Below are positions 7,571-15,111 of a DNA stretch of 24,136 nucleotides, piece after piece. The position numbers and the translations under genes are program-made. The stretch spans positions 1 through 24,136 of the forward strand of contig CAZTPJ010000057.1 of the NCBI GenBank assembly GCA_964614515.1, written 5' to 3'. This DNA comes from CAZTPJ01 sp964614515. GTDB lineage: Bacteria; Planctomycetota; Phycisphaerae; Phycisphaerales; UBA1924. Numbering within the stretch: the first letter of the stretch is position 1; every line of letters starts with the position of its first letter. The notes below the pieces were generated by a model. That model was not told the origin of the DNA and searched no databases. It saw nothing but the letters and a program-made list of their open reading frames with translations.

Positions 7571-7646
7571 CACTGAAGTCGCCACAAGCGACTTCAGTGC
7601 TCCGGACTCGCTCGTGCCACTGAAGTCGCCACAAGCGACTTCAGTG
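7571..7646. repeat. REP palindromes L1 and L2 (47-bp period)
   Basis: Two copies of CACTGAAGTCGC-CACAA-GCGACTTCAGTG lie at 7571-7599 and 7618-7646, each with a perfect 12-bp stem. They are separated by the 18-base spacer CTCCGGACTCGCTCGTGC. The head GTGC sits at 7567-7570 and 7614-7617. Confidence 0.9.
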
Positions 7647-7648
7647 CT

Positions 7649-7748
7649 NNNNNNNNNNNNNNNNNNNNNNNNNNNNNNNNNNNNNNNNNNNNNNNNNNNN
7701 NNNNNNNNNNNNNNNNNNNNNNNNNNNNNNNNNNNNNNNNNNNNNNNN
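7649..7748. other. Assembly gap (100 N) within the REP array
   Basis: Exactly 100 Ns, a conventional placeholder for a gap of unknown size. The base string CAGTGCT ends the left flank (7642-7648) and also starts the right flank (7749-7755). The two contigs therefore stop at the same point of the repeat unit, and the true array may have more or fewer copies than shown. Confidence 0.95.
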
Positions 7749-7800
7749 CAGTGCTCCGGACTCGCTCGTGCCACTGAAGTCGCCATAGGCGACTTCAGTG
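7749..7800. repeat. REP palindromes: partial copy and L-last
   Basis: After the gap come the last five stem bases of one copy, the same 18-base spacer, and a full copy at 7772-7800. The full copy has a 13-bp stem (CACTGAAGTCGCC) and the triloop ATA, and lies 15 bases beyond the RAYT stop codon. Confidence 0.9.
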
Positions 7801-7815
7801 CTCTCCCGCCCCGCG

Positions 7816-8439
7816 TCACACAAAACCTTCCCAACCCCGCCAATGCCCCGGAAGTGCATCACACTCAAACTCGCCTTCCCGCGTTCCCTGCCACCATCGA
7901 ACGCTCGACCATCGCCAATCCTCGGCACGAGTCACGAGACCTCTCTCAACGGGGTTCCGATGGATGTATCGAACCTCCTTCGACAGCTCTTCCACATCCC
8001 GGACACTTCGGTCAAACCCCCCGCCAGCCAGCCAGAATCGCGGCAAACCCTTCCCATCGCGAATGCTGTCGAGAATCGGCGAACTCTGCTGCTTCCACAG
8101 TGCAAGCGCTCGTCGTGCGACGGACATCTTGATTGATCGAAGCGACGTTTCCATCGTCTGGCCCGGGCGCGGGCTGGCCAACAGATGCACATGCTCGGGC
8201 ATGATGACCCAGGCGTACATCAACAGCCCGTGCATCTCTCGCGCCGCATCGACGGCATCCAGCAACGAGGAACACACATGGCCATCCGCCAACAGCGGCT
8301 GCCGATTCTGGCACGAGAATGTCAAGAACCGAATCGCCCCGCGCTCTTCAATCCGCCTCATCTGCTTGCTCACCGGCCGTTCACCCGGGGGCGCCGAGTT
8401 GACCAAGAGTCCGTATTCTCGTTCCGGTACATCGTTCAT
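7816..8439 (-). CDS. REP-associated tyrosine transposase (RAYT, Y1 family)
   Basis: RAYTs are single-domain HUH nucleases related to IS200/IS605 TnpA that cut and move REP palindromes. The 207-residue product has the expected core: IRFLTFSCQNRQPLL (36-50), MYAWVIMPEHVHLLASP with the metal-binding HVH (His83, His85), and RYIHRNPVERGLV with catalytic Tyr158 and the RNP turn. DWRWSSVRWW near the C-terminus is also typical. Nothing is truncated. About 26 residues precede the usual start (Met27, MRRIEERG), but GGGAG upstream of Met1 supports the longer form. The gene is bracketed by inverted copies of one palindrome, 15 bases after its stop and 55 bases before its start, which is what identifies this RAYT's likely substrate. 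The family is usually a single-copy housekeeping-type transposase rather than a spreading insertion sequence. Confidence 0.9.
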   Translation of the reverse strand: MNDVPEREYGLLVNSAPPGERPVSKQMRRIEERGAIRFLTFSCQNRQPLLADGHVCSSLLDAVDAAREMHGLLMYAWVIMPEHVHLLASPRPGQTMETSLRSIKMSVARRALALWKQQSSPILDSIRDGKGLPRFWLAGGGFDRSVRDVEELSKEVRYIHRNPVERGLVTRAEDWRWSSVRWWQGTREGEFECDALPGHWRGWEGFV

Positions 8440-8494
8440 GGCGAACTCCCGCGATGGTGATCGGAAGGACTCTTCGATCCCCCATTGACGGCCG

Positions 8495-8523
8495 CACTGA
8501 AGTCGCCTCTGGCGACTTCAGTG
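8495..8523. repeat. REP palindrome R (upstream of RAYT)
   Basis: CACTGAAGTCGCC-TCT-GGCGACTTCAGTG is a perfect 13-bp stem with a triloop. On the minus strand it is preceded by GTGC (8524-8527), so it is inverted relative to the copies on the other side of the transposase gene. Confidence 0.9.
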
Positions 8524-8619
8524 GCACGATCAGTTGGCACGAACGCCGCGCAGCATACCACAAATCCGCCCGCGTCGCCCTCGGGCAACCCGCGCATCGA
8601 CGCAACTCAATGTGCCGGA

Positions 8620-9075
8620 TTACGCCGCTTTCTGGCCGTCCTCGAAACGCTCCGCCCATCGCTGCGGGCGAACGTTCGCCGGCGCGTTGGGCGGTTCACG
8701 CCAGTCGGCCGCGTTGGTCAGATGAACCTCGCTGGGCATCGTCTTGCGATACCCAAGCAACCGCACCACCTCCAGCACATCCGTCCAACTCGGGAACGTC
8801 TTGCCGTTGGCGCGCTTGAACTCTTCCACGGCCATGAGGAACAGGAACTGTTCCTCGCTGAGTTCGCCCTCTTCCGCGCTCTTGGTGAAGTCGGAGAGTC
8901 GTCGCCCCGCGCCGCGTCGGCGTTCCAGGCCCGAAGATTCATCGACTTCGAGCAGGCGTCGATCCGGCGTGACGCGTCGATCCACCACGCTCTCGCGCCG
9001 GGTGTCACCTTCGGACCGCGGGCGCTGAGCCGAAGCGCTGGTCGGGGGCGTGTGAGAAGTTCCGCCGGAGTTCAT
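8620..9075 (-). CDS. Conserved hypothetical protein (planctomycete-type)
   Basis: The 151-residue protein has a disordered Arg/Ser/Pro-rich N-terminus of about 60 residues. A helical core follows (about 70-120): SEEQFLFLMAVEEFKRANGKTFPSWTDVLEVVRLLGYRKT. This core looks conserved, and the TFPSWTDVLEVVRLLGYRK stretch resembles a small helix-turn-helix-like segment. I cannot assign a function. It has no signal peptide or membrane segment. It follows the acidic-protein gene by about 46 bases on the same strand, so the two are probably co-transcribed. The ribosome binding site (CGGGGAA) is weak. Confidence 0.65.
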   Translation of the reverse strand: MNSGGTSHTPPTSASAQRPRSEGDTRRESVVDRRVTPDRRLLEVDESSGLERRRGAGRRLSDFTKSAEEGELSEEQFLFLMAVEEFKRANGKTFPSWTDVLEVVRLLGYRKTMPSEVHLTNAADWREPPNAPANVRPQRWAERFEDGQKAA

Positions 9076-9121
9076 GCCAGTTCCCCGAGGTCACTCCGCC
9101 AGACCCCCTCGGACCTGAACC

Positions 9122-9382
9122 TTAGAGTTCCTCTTCTTCATCCTCCTCCTCATCGTCGAATTCCTCGGCGTCCCCGAGTTCCTCTTCGTCGTCTTCGAAG
9201 TACTCTTCCTCCTCGTCGTCGTCATAATCGTCATCCTCGAAGTCATCGTCGAGGACACCGTCTCCGTCCGATTCCTCCTCTTCCTCGTCGTAGAGCACAA
9301 CGTCCGGAAGCGCCCACGGCGCGCCAGGGCCATGCTCCATCACCTCGTCCGTCACCTGTCCGATCAGCACTTCGATGCTCAT
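9122..9382 (-). CDS. Extremely acidic small protein
   Basis: The 86-residue product has an ordinary first 30 residues (MSIEVLIGQVTDEVMEHGPG, then APWALPDVVLYD). The remainder is made almost only of Asp and Glu with interspersed Tyr, Phe and Gly. GAAGG lies a suitable distance before the ATG. The acid-coding DNA (GAGGAGGA-type on the minus strand) is low in complexity, but the intact frame, ribosome binding site and downstream partner gene argue that it is translated. The function is unknown; such tails can mimic nucleic acid or bind basic proteins or metals, but nothing here proves that. Confidence 0.6.
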   Translation of the reverse strand: MSIEVLIGQVTDEVMEHGPGAPWALPDVVLYDEEEEESDGDGVLDDDFEDDDYDDDEEEEYFEDDEEELGDAEEFDDEEEDEEEEL

Positions 9383-9464
9383 GACTGCCTTCCCGTCTGG
9401 CGCCCCCGGGTTCGCGGCCGCGCCGGGCCTGCCGGGCCACTCGGCCCGCCTCCAAAAACTGCGT

Positions 9465-9492
9465 ACACTACGTCCCGTTCCTCCCGTGTCAA
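9465..9492 (-). promoter_or_regulatory. Possible promoter for the acidic-protein gene pair
   Basis: On the minus strand TTGACA (9487-9492) is followed by 16 bases and TAGTGT (9465-9470). It lies about 80 bases upstream of the acidic-protein start. The -35 is perfect and the -10 weak. Confidence 0.35.
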
Positions 9493-9545
9493 ATGGGTTG
9501 TCAGGATAGCACCCAACTCCCGTTTGTCACCTCCCCAGATCCCCC

Positions 9546-10133
9546 ATGTCCGACGCCCCGCAAACCCCGCCCCCAAAGGACCCCATCGGGTTCGCGCCCG
9601 TCGCCGGTGCCCTGGCCATCCTCTTCCCGGGCGCGGGGCACATCGCCCTCAAACAGACCGCCCGGGGCCTCTATATCGCCCTGGGCATCCTCGGACTCTT
9701 CATTTCCGGCCTGCTCATCGGCGGCATTGACGCCATCGACCGAAGGGAGGACTTCGTCTGGTTCATCGGGCAGGGACTGGTCGGTCCTCTCGCCTTCGCT
9801 GTTGACTACCACCATCAGAACAACATCAAAGTTGTGGACCCAAACTCCGGCCTGCGACGCTCCGCAGGTCCCCACGAGATCCGGCATCCTTCCTCGGGCG
9901 AAGCCATCCTCGTCCGCAGCCCCGAAGACGGTTCCCCCATGCGCTTCCGCGACCCCCGCGATGGACAGACCCGCATGTCCACGCCCGCCGATCGACCGCC
10001 CAACACCAAGTCCCTCGGTCGCATGAACGAACTCGGCACGCTCTTTATCACCATCGCCGGCATGCTCAACCTCATCGCCATCCTCGACGCGGCGTTTCCG
10101 CGGATGTCGGCCATGCGCGGGAGGCGAGTCTGA
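9546..10133 (+). CDS. Small membrane protein resembling DUF6677
   Basis: The 195-residue product is an inner-membrane protein. Predicted hydrophobic segments lie at about 16-34 (VAGALAILFPGAGHIAL), 41-61 (GLYIALGILGLFISGLLIGGI) and 163-183 (LGTLFITIAGMLNLIAILDAA), with a hydrophobic patch near 72-86. The PGAGH motif followed by RGL resembles TM2/DUF6677-type small membrane proteins common in planctomycetes. The region between, at about 90-160, is soluble and polar. The stop codon overlaps the next start in TGATG (10131-10135), so the two genes are translationally coupled. The function is unknown. Confidence 0.7.
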   Translation: MSDAPQTPPPKDPIGFAPVAGALAILFPGAGHIALKQTARGLYIALGILGLFISGLLIGGIDAIDRREDFVWFIGQGLVGPLAFAVDYHHQNNIKVVDPNSGLRRSAGPHEIRHPSSGEAILVRSPEDGSPMRFRDPRDGQTRMSTPADRPPNTKSLGRMNELGTLFITIAGMLNLIAILDAAFPRMSAMRGRRV

Positions 10134-10381
10134 TGCTCGCTGCCTGGCGCCCCTTTCTCGACCCCATCAATCTTCACGATTGGTGGTACTTCCTCCTGCT
10201 GCCGCTGGCGCTGGGCATTTCGATCGCCTATAAGGCCGTGCGCGTCCGCACCATGGAACACTTCTGGCGCAACGTTGCGATCATGACCGTTCACCTGATC
10301 GCCGCGATGATCGTTCTGGCTGTCGCCGCCTACCTGCTCATCATCCTCATCATCCCGCGCATCGTGCCCATGAACATCTGA
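10133..10381 (+). CDS. Small two-helix membrane protein
   Basis: The 82-residue product has two strong hydrophobic helices, about 18-33 (WYFLLLPLALGISIAY) and 49-75 (IMTVHLIAAMIVLAVAAYLLIILII). A positively charged loop lies between them. The start overlaps the previous stop by one base (TGATG). I recognise no family; it is presumably a partner of the upstream membrane protein. There is no recognisable terminator, only a GC-rich hairpin about 40 bases downstream. Confidence 0.7.
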   Translation: MLAAWRPFLDPINLHDWWYFLLLPLALGISIAYKAVRVRTMEHFWRNVAIMTVHLIAAMIVLAVAAYLLIILIIPRIVPMNI

Positions 10382-10418
10382 ACCGCAAGGCGACTGCAAA
10401 TTCCCGTGGATTCGGTGG

Positions 10419-10437
10419 GGCGGGCGTCTCGCCCGCC
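10419..10437. repeat. REP-like hairpin, GGTGGGGC-headed family
   Basis: GGCGGGCG-TCT-CGCCCGCC is a perfect 8-bp stem with a triloop, preceded by GGTGG at 10414-10418. A close relative with the same GGTGGGGC head is at 16985-17009, and a looser one is at 15083-15103. Confidence 0.6.
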
Positions 10438-10563
10438 TCCCTTGCGCGTCCGACGCGCGATCACAGTACCAAACGGTCGAATGCGTGAGCAATCTTGCGG
10501 TTTCTCTGATCCAATCCGCGCCGCCACCGGATCACGCCCTGCTTGCTCCTACCATCACAACCC

Positions 10564-11214
10564 ATGACCGTGAAACTCGTGTGCTTTGACTGGGGCGGCG
10601 TGATCCTGCGCATCTGCCGCTCGTGGGAAGAGGGCTGCACGGCCGCCGGCATCGAGTGCCGACCGCGCCCCGACTCGCCCGACGCCGTCGCCGCGCGGCG
10701 CGATCTCGTCGCGCAGTATCAACTCGGCCTGCTCTCGTGCGAGGCGTTTTATCAACAGGCCTCGATCATCACCGGATGCGTCTACTCGCCCGATGACATC
10801 CGTCGCATCCACGACGCCTGGCTCATCGCCGAGTATCCGGGGATCGACGACATCCTCACGCGCCTCACGGCCACGCGCGGCGTCACCACCGGCGTGCTCT
10901 CCAACACCAACGCGGCGCACTGGGCGCGGCACATGCCCGGTCCCGATGGCCGTCGTCCCGACTTTCCCGCCATCGCGAAACTCACCCATCGCCACGCGAG
11001 CCATCTGCTGCGCGCCGCCAAGCCCACGCCCGACGCCTTCGCCGCGTTCGAACGCGCCACAGGCTTTCAGCGCGACGAGATCCTCTTCTTCGACGACCTC
11101 GCCGAGAACATCGACGCAGCCGCCGCGCACGGATGGCGAACCCAGCGCATCGATCCCGAAGGCGACACGGCCGGGCAGATCACCACGCATCTGCACACGC
11201 ACCGCGTGTGGTAA
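10564..11214 (+). CDS. HAD-superfamily hydrolase
   Basis: The 216-residue cytosolic protein has all four haloacid dehalogenase motifs: I, FDWGGVIL (Asp9); II, TGVLSNTN; III, the Lys in RAAKPTPDAF; and IV, ILFFDDLAENIDAA. The DxG form of motif I (DWGG rather than DxD) is common in the YihX/epoxide-hydrolase-N-like HAD-IA group, whose members are sugar-phosphate or nucleotide phosphatases; the substrate cannot be told from sequence. A helical cap lies at about residues 20-90. The ATG at 10564 is chosen because the fold's first strand begins immediately after it; an upstream in-frame TTG at 10543 adds only seven residues. The gene is convergent with the phage-like cluster. Confidence 0.85.
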   Translation: MTVKLVCFDWGGVILRICRSWEEGCTAAGIECRPRPDSPDAVAARRDLVAQYQLGLLSCEAFYQQASIITGCVYSPDDIRRIHDAWLIAEYPGIDDILTRLTATRGVTTGVLSNTNAAHWARHMPGPDGRRPDFPAIAKLTHRHASHLLRAAKPTPDAFAAFERATGFQRDEILFFDDLAENIDAAAAHGWRTQRIDPEGDTAGQITTHLHTHRVW

Positions 11215-11270
11215 GTCGCCCGCGCTTCGCGCAGTGATCGCTTACGCCGACATTCGGGTCGCATCGAATC

Positions 11271-11666
11271 TCACACCTCGCTCTCCTCCGCTTCGGCGAT
11301 ACGCCGGAAGACCGCGCGATACGCCAGCGACACCATCCGCCCGCGATCCGTGCGATCGCCCGGCTCAAATCGGATGAACGACATGTCCGACCAACTCCGC
11401 CCATGATGATCCACGAGCGTGCCGGGCGACAGCGGCGGCGCGAACTGCGCGGTGATCGCATCGCGAATGGTCCACAGTGCCGCGTCGCTCGCCGCGATGA
11501 GCCGACCCGCGATGATCACTTCGGTCTCCAGCGGCCCCAGCGCCACAGAGCCCGACGCCGGCGTGCCCAGCGACAGCACGCTCACGACAAGTTCACCCTC
11601 CGCCCGCACCGCGAACCGATGCGGCCCGGAGCCGAACAGATCGAGACTTTTGTACGAACTAGCCAT
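11271..11666 (-). CDS. Phage structural-like protein, last gene of head module
   Basis: The 131-residue protein is mostly beta-strand in character: HRFAVRAEGELVVSVLSLG, then ETEVIIAGRLIA, then a helix AALWTIRDAITAQF, then GTLVDHHGRSWSDMSFIRFEPG and a final strand VSLAYRAVFRRI. This pattern resembles small neck or tail-fitting proteins, but I recognise no named family. GAGAGGTGAGG lies just before the ATG. It is the most downstream gene of the minus-strand cluster and is separated from the preceding gene by a 303-base G/C-homopolymer region. The structural role is inferred mainly from context. Confidence 0.6.
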   Translation of the reverse strand: MASSYKSLDLFGSGPHRFAVRAEGELVVSVLSLGTPASGSVALGPLETEVIIAGRLIAASDAALWTIRDAITAQFAPPLSPGTLVDHHGRSWSDMSFIRFEPGDRTDRGRMVSLAYRAVFRRIAEAEESEV

Positions 11667-11677
11667 GCCTCACCTCT

Positions 11678-11820
<143 letters not shown>

Positions 11821-11969
11821 GGCCTGCCGCTCCGCGACAGGCGCGTCTTGAACCCGATCCAATGACTCCAAGTAAGCCCCACACCGTTCGAGGAGCGAAC
11901 GGATCACCCAGAACAGACCATCCACACCGCTCGCGGAGCGAGCGGACCACCCTGGAACCCGCCTCCACG

Positions 11970-12389
11970 TCACACTTCACCATCTTGGGCCTGCATCACG
12001 ACCACCGGATCCGTCTCGCCGTCGGGCGAGATCGCCGTCAGCGTGATCGTCCTCACCGCTCCTTTGCGCTGCGAGATTTCGTGCTCAACGCGCATCACCA
12101 CGGCCTGCATGGTGATCTTCATGCGCAGTCCATCACTCGCCGTGGGCGATGTGTAGAACGTCAGCGTGTTGGTCTCGCCGGGCCTGGGCGAATCGACATC
12201 ATCGCTTGACACTTCGCGCGTGACCTTCACCGTGATCCGCTGCTCGGGCACGTCGGCGAACGCGATGTGCGGCCCAAGATCAGACCACTCCACGGCCTCG
12301 CGATGCGCAGCGCGATCCACCGCCACGGCCATCACCTGATTCCACGTCGCTGCGCCAAACGTCATCTGTTGTGGATTGAGAACCAGCAT
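11970..12389 (-). CDS. Putative phage tail/neck structural protein
   Basis: The 139-residue protein has a beta-rich pattern: FGAATWNQVMAVAVDRAAH, QRITVKVTREVSSDD, ETNTLTFYTSPTASDGLRMKITMQAVVMRVEHEIS and AVRTITLTAISPDGETDPVVV. Two strands around a central loop and a C-terminal strand ending in ISPDG recall small tail-tube-like phage proteins, but no signature is decisive. CGGAG lies about nine bases before the ATG. It follows the connector-like gene by 66 bases on the same strand, and the role is inferred mostly from order after the capsid gene. Confidence 0.6.
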   Translation of the reverse strand: MLVLNPQQMTFGAATWNQVMAVAVDRAAHREAVEWSDLGPHIAFADVPEQRITVKVTREVSSDDVDSPRPGETNTLTFYTSPTASDGLRMKITMQAVVMRVEHEISQRKGAVRTITLTAISPDGETDPVVVMQAQDGEV

Positions 12390-12455
12390 CGTCGCGCTCC
12401 GTGTGAATGTGGACCAACATCACCATCGCGGGCCTGTCGCTCCGCGCCCCAGCGT

Positions 12456-13100
12456 TCACGCGCGGATGAACTGAATGATGTTCAGCCGCCGCGTCGCGTC
12501 GGCCAGGCCGTCGCCATCGAGATCGAGCCGTGCAATCGCCCGCTGTCGCTCGCTCGCGAAGCGCTGGCGATACATCTCCGCCCGCGCCCACAACGCGGAT
12601 TCCGGCGGCGAGAGTGCCGCGGCCGCGGCCAGGATCAGATGAATCGCCCCCAGCGCCTCGATGTGTTCCAGCGCCTCGGGATTCGTGATGCTCGACTCGC
12701 TCGGCGTGCCCGGTTGCGCTGTCGCGCCGGGTTCGATCCCAAGCAATCGAAGCACCTGGGCGTGGACCATTGCGATCTGCGGACGGAATGTCACCACCGC
12801 CACGGCCTGCGCGGTCACCGGCGTCGGGGGCAGCGCGCCATCGCCCGTCGAAGCGCGAATGCGTGAAATTGTGGCCGTGGTCGCCGTCAGCCGTTCGATC
12901 ACTTCATACGGCGCGCCGCCGACGAGTACGACGTATCCCGCCTCGACGTTCGCGGCCTCCAGCGTGACATCCTGCGACGTCAGCGTCAGCGTCGTGCCGG
13001 CCACATCCCCCATGCCGCCGACGAGCCTTTGCCCCACCCACACCACATCACGAAACAGCGTCGGCTCAAGAACCAGAAGACTTCGATCGCTTGCGAACAT
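12456..13100 (-). CDS. Putative phage head completion/connector protein
   Basis: The product has 214 residues. The ATG at 13100 is chosen over the longer frame because AAGGAG sits seven bases upstream and the preceding frame is intergenic. The N-terminal half (about 1-115) is beta-rich (GTTLTLTSQDVTLEAANVEAGYVVLVGGAPYEVIERLT). A helical C-terminal half follows, with many Ala and Arg (ALWARAEMYRQRFASERQRAIARLDLDGDGLADATRRLN). The last part contains LDLDGDGLAD, a possible Ca-binding loop. Its place directly after the major capsid gene is where head-tail connector or head-completion proteins usually lie. I recognise no exact family. Confidence 0.65.
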   Translation of the reverse strand: MFASDRSLLVLEPTLFRDVVWVGQRLVGGMGDVAGTTLTLTSQDVTLEAANVEAGYVVLVGGAPYEVIERLTATTATISRIRASTGDGALPPTPVTAQAVAVVTFRPQIAMVHAQVLRLLGIEPGATAQPGTPSESSITNPEALEHIEALGAIHLILAAAAALSPPESALWARAEMYRQRFASERQRAIARLDLDGDGLADATRRLNIIQFIRA

Positions 13101-13206
13101 GTTCGCTCCTTGTTCGACTGAGTTGGTTCTGAAATCTCCGCCTCGCGCCCGCCGGCGCGAGGGGAGTGCACGCGGAGTCCCCCCATGTCGTCCTCCGCGA
13201 GACGAA

Positions 13207-14382
13207 TCAAGCCGACACGCCGAGGCCCTCAAGGACGCCGTGCGCCCCTTCGTTGCGGAACTCCAGCGTGTATTCACCGATCACCTGGCCGCTGAACGAG
13301 TCGCCCGTGGCCGCCAGGGGCTTGAAGTGGAAACTTCGCCCCGCCAGCGGCAGCACGTCGATGCGCGATGAGTCGAGCATCAGCACCGCGCTCGGCGGCA
13401 TCCACCGCGACAGGATCACCCGGCAGACGCCAAAGTCACTCTCGTACACGCTCACCAGATCGCTGAAGCGGCGATCCTGCGCGTCATACGCACGCGACGA
13501 TGACACGAACGAGTTGATCTTCCGCTTCTGCACGCCGCCAACCACCAGCGTGTCCACCGAACCCGCCGAACGCTCCCAGATCAGACGCAGCGCCGCGTTG
13601 AGCATTTCTTCCGTCAGGCCATCCTGGCCACCGCCCGTGCCCGGCGGGATCCCTCCCGAATCCGGCTGGAACACGTTCGTCTCAATGCTCTTGATGATCC
13701 CGTTCATCGAGCGGCGAACGGTCGAACTCCCCTGCGGCGACGCGGCCGGCGCCACGCCGTTGAGCACGCAGTTCTCAAGGTCGCGCAGCAGTTCGCGCAG
13801 TCGTTCCTGCTTCTGATAGTCCACCTCATCCGACACGCCGTGCGCCCGCGCCGCCTGCATCGATCCGCTCACATCCACCGTCGCGCTGAAGATCTGCGTG
13901 TAGTTCGCCCTTCGCGTGCGCGTCGTGAACCGCGCCGCCGCCGCCGGCGCGCCCTCCAGCGCCGCGTTGCCCAGAATCGTCAGCGCCATGTCATCCGCCA
14001 GCGTCGCCGCCGTCGTCCCGCCATACCCACGCACCACCGTCAGCGTGTTCGTCGAGATGGCCGTGACGGCCATCACCTCGGACGTGTCTCCAGGGCGCAC
14101 CAGATCGCCGACCTGGAACCGATGCCCGTTGTCCACGGTGATGCTCGTGGCCGACTGCGGATTCGGACTGAAACTCTCCTGATCGATCTGATCCGTGTTC
14201 GGCAGCAGCGCATCTTCGATCCACTCATGCACGGTGCTCAGCGCTGGACGCTTCGCATCGCCGAGATGATCCAGCAGCGGCGTCTCGAACGGACTGATGA
14301 TCCCGATGATGTCCGACACATCTTCGACGAGTTCCGGGAGGGTCGCCCCTCCGTCATATGTGGCCTTGCCTGTGAACGACAT
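13207..14382 (-). CDS. Phage major capsid protein (SU10/DUF5309-like)
   Basis: The 391-residue shell protein belongs to an HK97-fold group. The N-terminus has DVSDIIGIISPFETPLLDHLGDAKRPALSTVHEWIEDALLPNTD, the typical 'ISP-ET-P' start and 'HEW..D' strand of DUF5309/SU10-type capsids. Next come the TTRTRRANYTQIFSATVDVSGS strand and the long helix DYQKQERLRELLRDLENCVLNG. Further on are TVRRSMNGIIKSI and LDSSRIDVLPLAGRSFHFKPLAATGDS near the C-terminus. AAGGAG precedes the ATG by six bases. It lies directly downstream of the scaffold-like gene, the standard portal-scaffold-capsid order. The frame is intact and of normal family length, so it could still form shells. Confidence 0.85.
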   Translation of the reverse strand: MSFTGKATYDGGATLPELVEDVSDIIGIISPFETPLLDHLGDAKRPALSTVHEWIEDALLPNTDQIDQESFSPNPQSATSITVDNGHRFQVGDLVRPGDTSEVMAVTAISTNTLTVVRGYGGTTAATLADDMALTILGNAALEGAPAAAARFTTRTRRANYTQIFSATVDVSGSMQAARAHGVSDEVDYQKQERLRELLRDLENCVLNGVAPAASPQGSSTVRRSMNGIIKSIETNVFQPDSGGIPPGTGGGQDGLTEEMLNAALRLIWERSAGSVDTLVVGGVQKRKINSFVSSSRAYDAQDRRFSDLVSVYESDFGVCRVILSRWMPPSAVLMLDSSRIDVLPLAGRSFHFKPLAATGDSFSGQVIGEYTLEFRNEGAHGVLEGLGVSA

Positions 14383-14457
14383 TCGTTTCTCCTTGGTGTG
14401 TGGTGACTGGTTTCAATGACCGATTGCACTGCACGGCGCTGACGCCGCGCGACGAGA

Positions 14458-14985
14458 TCACGACGCGCTGACGTCCGCCCGCCGGACCTTGAGATACTCC
14501 ATCAGTGAACGACGATCCCCCGCGCGCCGCGCCTCTTCCGCCGCGCTGTCGAGCGAGGATGACGACTCCACCCGACGACCCATCGCACCCACCGCCGGCG
14601 ATGCAGGGAACAGGTACGCCTTGCGACGACGGATCAGCGCTACGGCCTCCGCGACGCTTCGCGCTTCGCCACGCGCCACGGCCGTCTCCACCAGCATCGA
14701 CGCCGTTTCCGCATCGATCGCTCCCGCGGCCGTGATCTCGCGATCAATCTCGTGGCGACGCTCCGCCGCGGCGAGTTGCTCTTTCGCCGCCGCAAGTTCC
14801 GCCCGCGCACGATCGAGTTCCGCCTGGACTTCCTCAACGGCCGCGGGTGCGTGCTGCGCAGGCTCCGTCGGCGCGCTGGCTGTCTCGTGCGAGTCGCTGG
14901 CATTGGCCGACTCGGTCTCGCTGGAAACTGGTTCGGGCAACAGCGCAGACGGCTGATCCCCTGTGACTTCGATTGCTTCGTTCAT
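14458..14985 (-). CDS. Putative capsid scaffold protein
   Basis: The 175-residue protein has a disordered acidic Ser/Thr/Pro/Ala N-terminus (about 1-55). A coiled coil follows (about 56-85, VEEVQAELDRARAELAAAKEQLAAAERRHE), then a helical segment with EITAAGAIDAETASMLVETAVARGE. The C-terminus is basic (LMEYLKVRRADVSAS). This acidic, coiled-coil, basic layout and the position between portal and major capsid genes are typical of phage scaffolding proteins, which nucleate shell assembly and then leave. The ATG at 14985 is preferred over the frame's longer form because GGAGGT precedes it. No protease domain is present. Confidence 0.75.
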   Translation of the reverse strand: MNEAIEVTGDQPSALLPEPVSSETESANASDSHETASAPTEPAQHAPAAVEEVQAELDRARAELAAAKEQLAAAERRHEIDREITAAGAIDAETASMLVETAVARGEARSVAEAVALIRRRKAYLFPASPAVGAMGRRVESSSSLDSAAEEARRAGDRRSLMEYLKVRRADVSAS

Positions 14986-15082
14986 CGTCTGACCTCCGTG
15001 TGATTCGTGCGTTGGCATCAGCGCCTCCACAGCGCCAAAGCCCACCCCCCCCTTGCGCACCAGATTGATTTGACCTGCGGCG

Positions 15083-15103
15083 GCACGGGCATCTCGCCTG
15101 TGC
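15083..15103. repeat. REP-like hairpin between portal and scaffold genes
   Basis: GCACGGGC-ATCTC-GCCTGTGC is an 8-bp stem with one G-T pair. It resembles the hairpin at 10419-10437 and lies in the spacer after the portal stop codon. It might also act as an RNA processing or attenuation site in the head operon. Confidence 0.45.
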
Positions 15104-15111
15104 GCGTTTCG

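Larger units (their letters stand above)
7567..8527. mobile_element. REPtron: RAYT transposase flanked by inverted REP palindromes
   Basis: The element consists of the RAYT gene (7816-8439, minus), at least three full palindromes and one partial palindrome to its left (7571-7800), and one to its right (8495-8523). Every copy has the tetranucleotide GTGC directly 5' of the stem. The left copies carry GTGC on the plus strand and the right copy carries it on the minus strand, so the flanks are inverted with the heads outermost. This matches the known REP/RAYT organisation, where a conserved head tetranucleotide next to the hairpin is recognised by the transposase. Confidence 0.8.

Noticed and set aside
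7571..7800. CRISPR array (repeats with regular 47-bp spacing)
   Set aside because: The 18-base spacers are identical to each other and the repeats are perfect hairpins beside a RAYT gene, so this is a REP array; there are no cas genes.
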